Part shown: one piece after another, positions 60,827 to 64,000 of the stretch
How the letters are laid out: each line of letters starts with the position of its first letter
How positions within the stretch are numbered: position 1 is the first letter of the stretch
Assembly (NCBI RefSeq): GCF_023656565.1
Contig: NZ_JAMOKG010000001.1
Coordinates: 1,505,383-1,569,382, forward strand
From: Flavobacterium tyrosinilyticum
Lineage (GTDB): Bacteria > Bacteroidota > Bacteroidia > Flavobacteriales > Flavobacteriaceae
Length of the DNA stretch: 64,000 nt
Reading direction: 5' to 3'
The notes under the pieces: model-generated
Database searches by the model: none
Told to the model about the DNA's origin: nothing
What the model saw: only the letters and a program-made list of their open reading frames with translations
Translations under genes and position numbers: made by a program

Positions 60827-63589
60827 ATGGTAAATACTTCTTTTCTTCAAAAAATTGCCTCTGTTGTAATTCAGGACTTTGCAGATAAACTTTCTGAAAT
60901 TACAATAATACTTCCTAATAAAAGGGCAAAAGTTTTTTTGATCGAAGCTCTTAAAAAAGAGACTTCAAAAACTATTATTGCTCCAGAGATTACAAGTATA
61001 GAAGATTTTGTTCAAGATGTAGCTTCAATTCGTTCTGTTGATTCGATAGAGCTTTTGTTTGAATTTTATGAAGTTTATTTATCTATTACAGAACAAAAAC
61101 AACAACAATCTTTTGAGCTGTTTGCAAATTGGGCAAAAACGCTCCTACAGGACTTTAATGAAATTGACAGATACCTTCTGGATCCTTCGCATGTTCTGTC
61201 TTATCTGAAAGATATTGAAGATATAAAAAGATGGGGGCTGGAAGTAGATCAAAAAACAAAACTTCTTGAAAACTACATAGATTTCTGGAAGTTGCTTCCG
61301 TTGTACTACGATTCGTTGTACAATCATTTACTTTTTAAGTCAATTGGATATCAAGGTTTGATTTACAGAGAAGCAGTAAATAATCTTAATCATTTTTCGA
61401 ATACTATTGGAAATCGCACATTTATTTTTGCTGGTTTCAATGCTCTGAATGCTGCCGAAGAAAAAATAGTGCAACATTTACTTGCTTTGGATCAAGCTAG
61501 AATTTATTGGGATGCTGATCAGGCTTTTCTAAATGATCCATATCATGATGCGGGACTTTTTTTAAGACGATTTAAGGAAAGTTGGAAACATTATAAGTCC
61601 AATATTTTTGAATGGATTGTTGATGATTTTTCACAGTCAAAAAACATTCAAATTATAGGAACTCCAAAAACAATTGGGCAGGCTAAACTAGCAGGAAGTA
61701 TTATTGAAAATTTAATAGATCAAAATCCTGATGCTTCGTTGGATAAAGTTGCAGTTGTGCTAGGTGAGGAAAACTTATTGGTTCCCGTTTTATACTCACT
61801 TCCTTCATCTGTTGGAGCATTAAATATTACGATGGGATATTCTGGAAAAAATAACCCGTCGCAGATATTTGTTGCCAAATTATTTAAAATGCACACCAAT
61901 GCGCTTTCTCGTAAGGGGAGCAGTTATGTGTTTTATTATAAAGATGTGCTTGATGTTTTAACGCATCCATTAGTTGAGCCTTATGCGAACGCACATAGAT
62001 TAGTAAGAATAATAAAAGAGAATAATTATACTTTTATTACGCATCAGAAAATTTTAGAACTACATCCTGAGTCTTCTATTTTTTTTAATTTACTATTTGA
62101 AAAATGGGAAAATGGTTCAATTGCAGTTTTAAAGAATATTTCGGCTTTGTTGATCGCAATTAAAGATCATTTTAGCAATGACAATGAAGAAGAAAAAATT
62201 GCGAAAGCTTTTGTGTATGGCGTTTTTAAAGTAATAAATAAGCTTATAAATTATTACTCTAAACATCATCACATTCATAATATAGATACACTGCATTCTA
62301 TTTACAAACAGATTGTAGATTTAGCGGAAGTATCTTTTGAAGGTGAGCCATTACGAGGTTTGCAGATCATGGGGGTTTTGGAAAGTCGTGTTTTGGACTT
62401 CGATACTGTTATTATAACTTCTATGAATGAAGGTAAATTTCCAGCTGGAAAATCGCAGAATTCATTTATTCCTTATGATGTAAAAAGAGAGCTTGGACTT
62501 CCAACTTTCAAGGAAAAGGATGCTATTTATACTTATCATTTTTATCATTTATTACAGAGGGCTAAAAATATTTATTTGATTTATAATACTGAAAATGACG
62601 GATTGGATGCTGGAGAACGAAGCCGTTTTATTACGCAACTAGAAGTCGAAAAGAAACCGCAGCATAATATTACTTTTGATATTTATAATCCTGATCTTCC
62701 AAATACAGCTTATGAGCCCATTTCTGTCCCTAAGTCTGAGTTAGTAATGAAACGATTGAAGGAGATTGCTGTTAATGGTTTTTCGCCTTCAGCATTGACG
62801 AGTTATATTCGAAATCCGATTGAGTTTTATTTTCAGAAGATATTGAGAATTCGGGAAGTGGAAGAAGTGGAAGAAAATATTGCTTTGAATACTTTAGGAA
62901 CAATTATTCATGAAACATTAAAAACGCTTTATGAGCCTTTTATCGGAAAATTTATTTCTGAGAACGATCTTTTAAATTGTTTTAAATTGCTGGATGATGA
63001 AGTTCTCAAGCAGTTTAAGTTGGTTTATAAAGAAGGTGAAATCAAGAAAGGGAGAAATCTTTTGGCTTTTGAAGTCGCAAAACGAAATGTGGCTAATTTC
63101 TTGAGAATGGAATTAGAATCGGTAAAAAACGATGAAGCGATTCAGATAATTGCTTTAGAGCAGACTTTTGAACGCGAGTTTGTTCACCCAAAATTGCCAT
63201 TTCCTGTTTTGATTAAAGGAAATGTCGATCGAATTGAACGTCGAGATGGGAAAATCCGAATTATCGATTATAAGACCGGAAAAGTAGAAAAGTCTAATGT
63301 TGTATTGAAATCTTGGAATGGATTGACACAAGAGCTTAAAAATGATAAAATCATTCAGGTTTTGGCTTATGCTTTCATGTTCGAAAAGCATGCAGGCGGA
63401 CTTCCGATAGAAGTTGGAATTATATCCTTTAAAAACTTAAAATCGGGTTTTATACCTTTTGGCTTTAAAGAAGAAAAGGATTTAGATGTTATAGTGTCAC
63501 CTCAAATCTTGAATTCTTATTTGGAAGAAATTGCTAATTTGCTAGCGGAGATTTTGGATATTAATATTCCTTTTGAGGAAAAAATCTAG
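60827..63589 (+). CDS. AddB-like PD-(D/E)XK nuclease family protein
   Basis: The 920-residue protein begins MVNTSFLQKIASVVIQDFADKLSEITIILPNKRAKVFL, a Bacteroidetes AddB-like N-terminus with a degenerate helicase fold and no GxGK loop. The C-terminal nuclease is FPVLIKGNVDRIERRDGKIRIIDYKTGKV. The single Cys in the protein means the Fe-S cluster of Bacillus AddB is absent. It should pair with the AddA-like protein 3 kb upstream. The TTG at 60800 lies inside the OmpA terminator and is not the start. Confidence 0.88.
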   Translation: MVNTSFLQKIASVVIQDFADKLSEITIILPNKRAKVFLIEALKKETSKTIIAPEITSIEDFVQDVASIRSVDSIELLFEFYEVYLSITEQKQQQSFELFANWAKTLLQDFNEIDRYLLDPSHVLSYLKDIEDIKRWGLEVDQKTKLLENYIDFWKLLPLYYDSLYNHLLFKSIGYQGLIYREAVNNLNHFSNTIGNRTFIFAGFNALNAAEEKIVQHLLALDQARIYWDADQAFLNDPYHDAGLFLRRFKESWKHYKSNIFEWIVDDFSQSKNIQIIGTPKTIGQAKLAGSIIENLIDQNPDASLDKVAVVLGEENLLVPVLYSLPSSVGALNITMGYSGKNNPSQIFVAKLFKMHTNALSRKGSSYVFYYKDVLDVLTHPLVEPYANAHRLVRIIKENNYTFITHQKILELHPESSIFFNLLFEKWENGSIAVLKNISALLIAIKDHFSNDNEEEKIAKAFVYGVFKVINKLINYYSKHHHIHNIDTLHSIYKQIVDLAEVSFEGEPLRGLQIMGVLESRVLDFDTVIITSMNEGKFPAGKSQNSFIPYDVKRELGLPTFKEKDAIYTYHFYHLLQRAKNIYLIYNTENDGLDAGERSRFITQLEVEKKPQHNITFDIYNPDLPNTAYEPISVPKSELVMKRLKEIAVNGFSPSALTSYIRNPIEFYFQKILRIREVEEVEENIALNTLGTIIHETLKTLYEPFIGKFISENDLLNCFKLLDDEVLKQFKLVYKEGEIKKGRNLLAFEVAKRNVANFLRMELESVKNDEAIQIIALEQTFEREFVHPKLPFPVLIKGNVDRIERRDGKIRIIDYKTGKVEKSNVVLKSWNGLTQELKNDKIIQVLAYAFMFEKHAGGLPIEVGIISFKNLKSGFIPFGFKEEKDLDVIVSPQILNSYLEEIANLLAEILDINIPFEEKI

Positions 63590-63639
63590 AACATCTTATC
63601 AGGAAATTTAGAAACATATTTGAATTTTATAAGACGACT

Positions 63640-63891
63640 TTGATTGTGAATTTTGCCGTTTCTGCCATTGCATTTCTTTTTGGCGGATTTAATCATTTTT
63701 TATTGATGATAGCTACGCTAGGTTTTGCTTCAAGCATTGGATTTAAAGAAATGTATCGCCAAAACGAATATTTGTTTTATAGGAACAATGGTCTTTCAAA
63801 AAGTAGGCTTTTGTTTTGTAGTTTTCTGCTAAATTTTGGTTTTGTATTTCTGTCTGCGACGATTTGGGTTTTAATTCAAAAAATATCTTGA
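63640..63891 (+). CDS. Small membrane protein upstream of an ABC transporter gene (non-ATG start)
   Basis: The 83-residue frame has two or three hydrophobic segments (VNFAVSAIAFLFGGFNHFLLMIATLGFASSIGF; LLFCSFLLNFGFVFLSATIWVLI). No ATG exists in frame back to the preceding stop at 63574; TTG at 63640 or GTG at 63646 are the options. It ends TGA overlapping the TTG start of the ABC ATPase gene, so it is probably its membrane partner or a regulatory subunit. Family not recognised. Confidence 0.6.
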   Translation: MIVNFAVSAIAFLFGGFNHFLLMIATLGFASSIGFKEMYRQNEYLFYRNNGLSKSRLLFCSFLLNFGFVFLSATIWVLIQKIS

Positions 63892-64000
63892 AAAAACATA
63901 TTCTTGAAGTAAGCGGAATTCAAAAAAGCTTTGATAATAAATTATTGCTTTCGGATATTTATTTGAAATTGGAAACAGGTCAAATAATGGGCTTGTTTGG
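63888..64000 (+). CDS. ABC transporter ATP-binding protein, N-terminus (3' end outside window)
   Basis: The frame starts TTG AAA AAA and translates MKKHILEVSGIQKSFDNKLLLSDIYLKLETGQIMGLFG, a typical ABC ATPase start up to just before the Walker A loop, which would follow at the window edge. Overlap with the preceding small membrane gene (TTGA) supports the TTG start and translational coupling. The substrate is unknown. Confidence 0.78.
   Translation, partial: MKKHILEVSGIQKSFDNKLLLSDIYLKLETGQIMGLF

Overview
The window is AT-rich and reads as the chromosome of a Flavobacterium-type member of the Bacteroidota. The evidence is a type IX secretion system protein (PorZ) with a T9SS-sorted cargo, a TonB receptor with an N-terminal carboxypeptidase-like domain, a complete Bat aerotolerance operon, a THC0290_0291-type outer-membrane protein, and Bacteroidetes-style promoters (-7 TANNTTTG). 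No rRNA, tRNA, prophage, transposase or CRISPR array was seen. Most genes are core housekeeping genes; the accessory signal lies in the spacers (palindromic repeats) and in a few inserted genes.

Layout. 1-5 kb: the 3' end of a nicotinamide phosphoribosyltransferase gene converges on a yicC-gmk-nadD operon, followed by an ArsC/Spx-like protein, a DinB protein, an RlpA-like protein and a four-helix membrane protein. 5-10 kb: a TonB receptor and pgi. 9.9-11.7 kb: three poorly characterised genes, one with an HNH-like zinc motif. 11.7-17.5 kb: an envelope and aromatic amino-acid catabolism block (M23 peptidase, tryptophan 2,3-dioxygenase, DUF3108 protein, hppD, hmgA) containing a probable small RNA. 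17.8-23.5 kb: a patatin/Omp85 protein, uvrC, an M14-like deacylase and 5-formyltetrahydrofolate cyclo-ligase. 23.5-24.15 kb: a 160-bp tandem repeat array and a structured leader before a vWA lipoprotein. 25.8-35.6 kb: the Bat operon (moxR, DUF58, large membrane protein, batA to batE), interrupted by an intervening-sequence-type four-helix gene flanked by inverted repeats. 35.8-42.6 kb: an aldo/keto reductase, GNAT, SDR, an AlbA_2-type protein, a cluster of palindromic repeats, a DUF3298 lipoprotein, cystathionine gamma-synthase and an outer-membrane protein. 42.9-48.4 kb: gdhA, porZ, recO and a T9SS cargo. 48.7-54.6 kb: ileS, a DksA-like gene and lspA, with two Roadblock-like genes and a small lysine-rich gene between the last two. 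54.7-64 kb: AddA-like and AddB-like helicase-nuclease genes separated by kbl and an OmpA gene, then the start of an ABC transporter.

How the genes work together. NAMPT and nadD both feed NAD synthesis. Gene order and close spacing in the Bat cluster imply one envelope-stress or aerotolerance complex. TDO, HppD and HmgA open aromatic rings in tryptophan and tyrosine breakdown. PorZ serves T9SS, and the lectin-like protein at 47.6-48.4 kb is a plausible T9SS client. The AddA/AddB-like pair and RecO serve recombinational repair.

The strongest points for a second look are: an IleRS of the eukaryote-like class whose HxGH signature reads GIHH; an unannotated hairpin-rich small RNA at 14.73-14.85 kb; the flanked intervening-sequence gene inside the Bat operon; two loci sharing a palindromic repeat family; and a Roadblock pair placed between the dksA-like gene and lspA.
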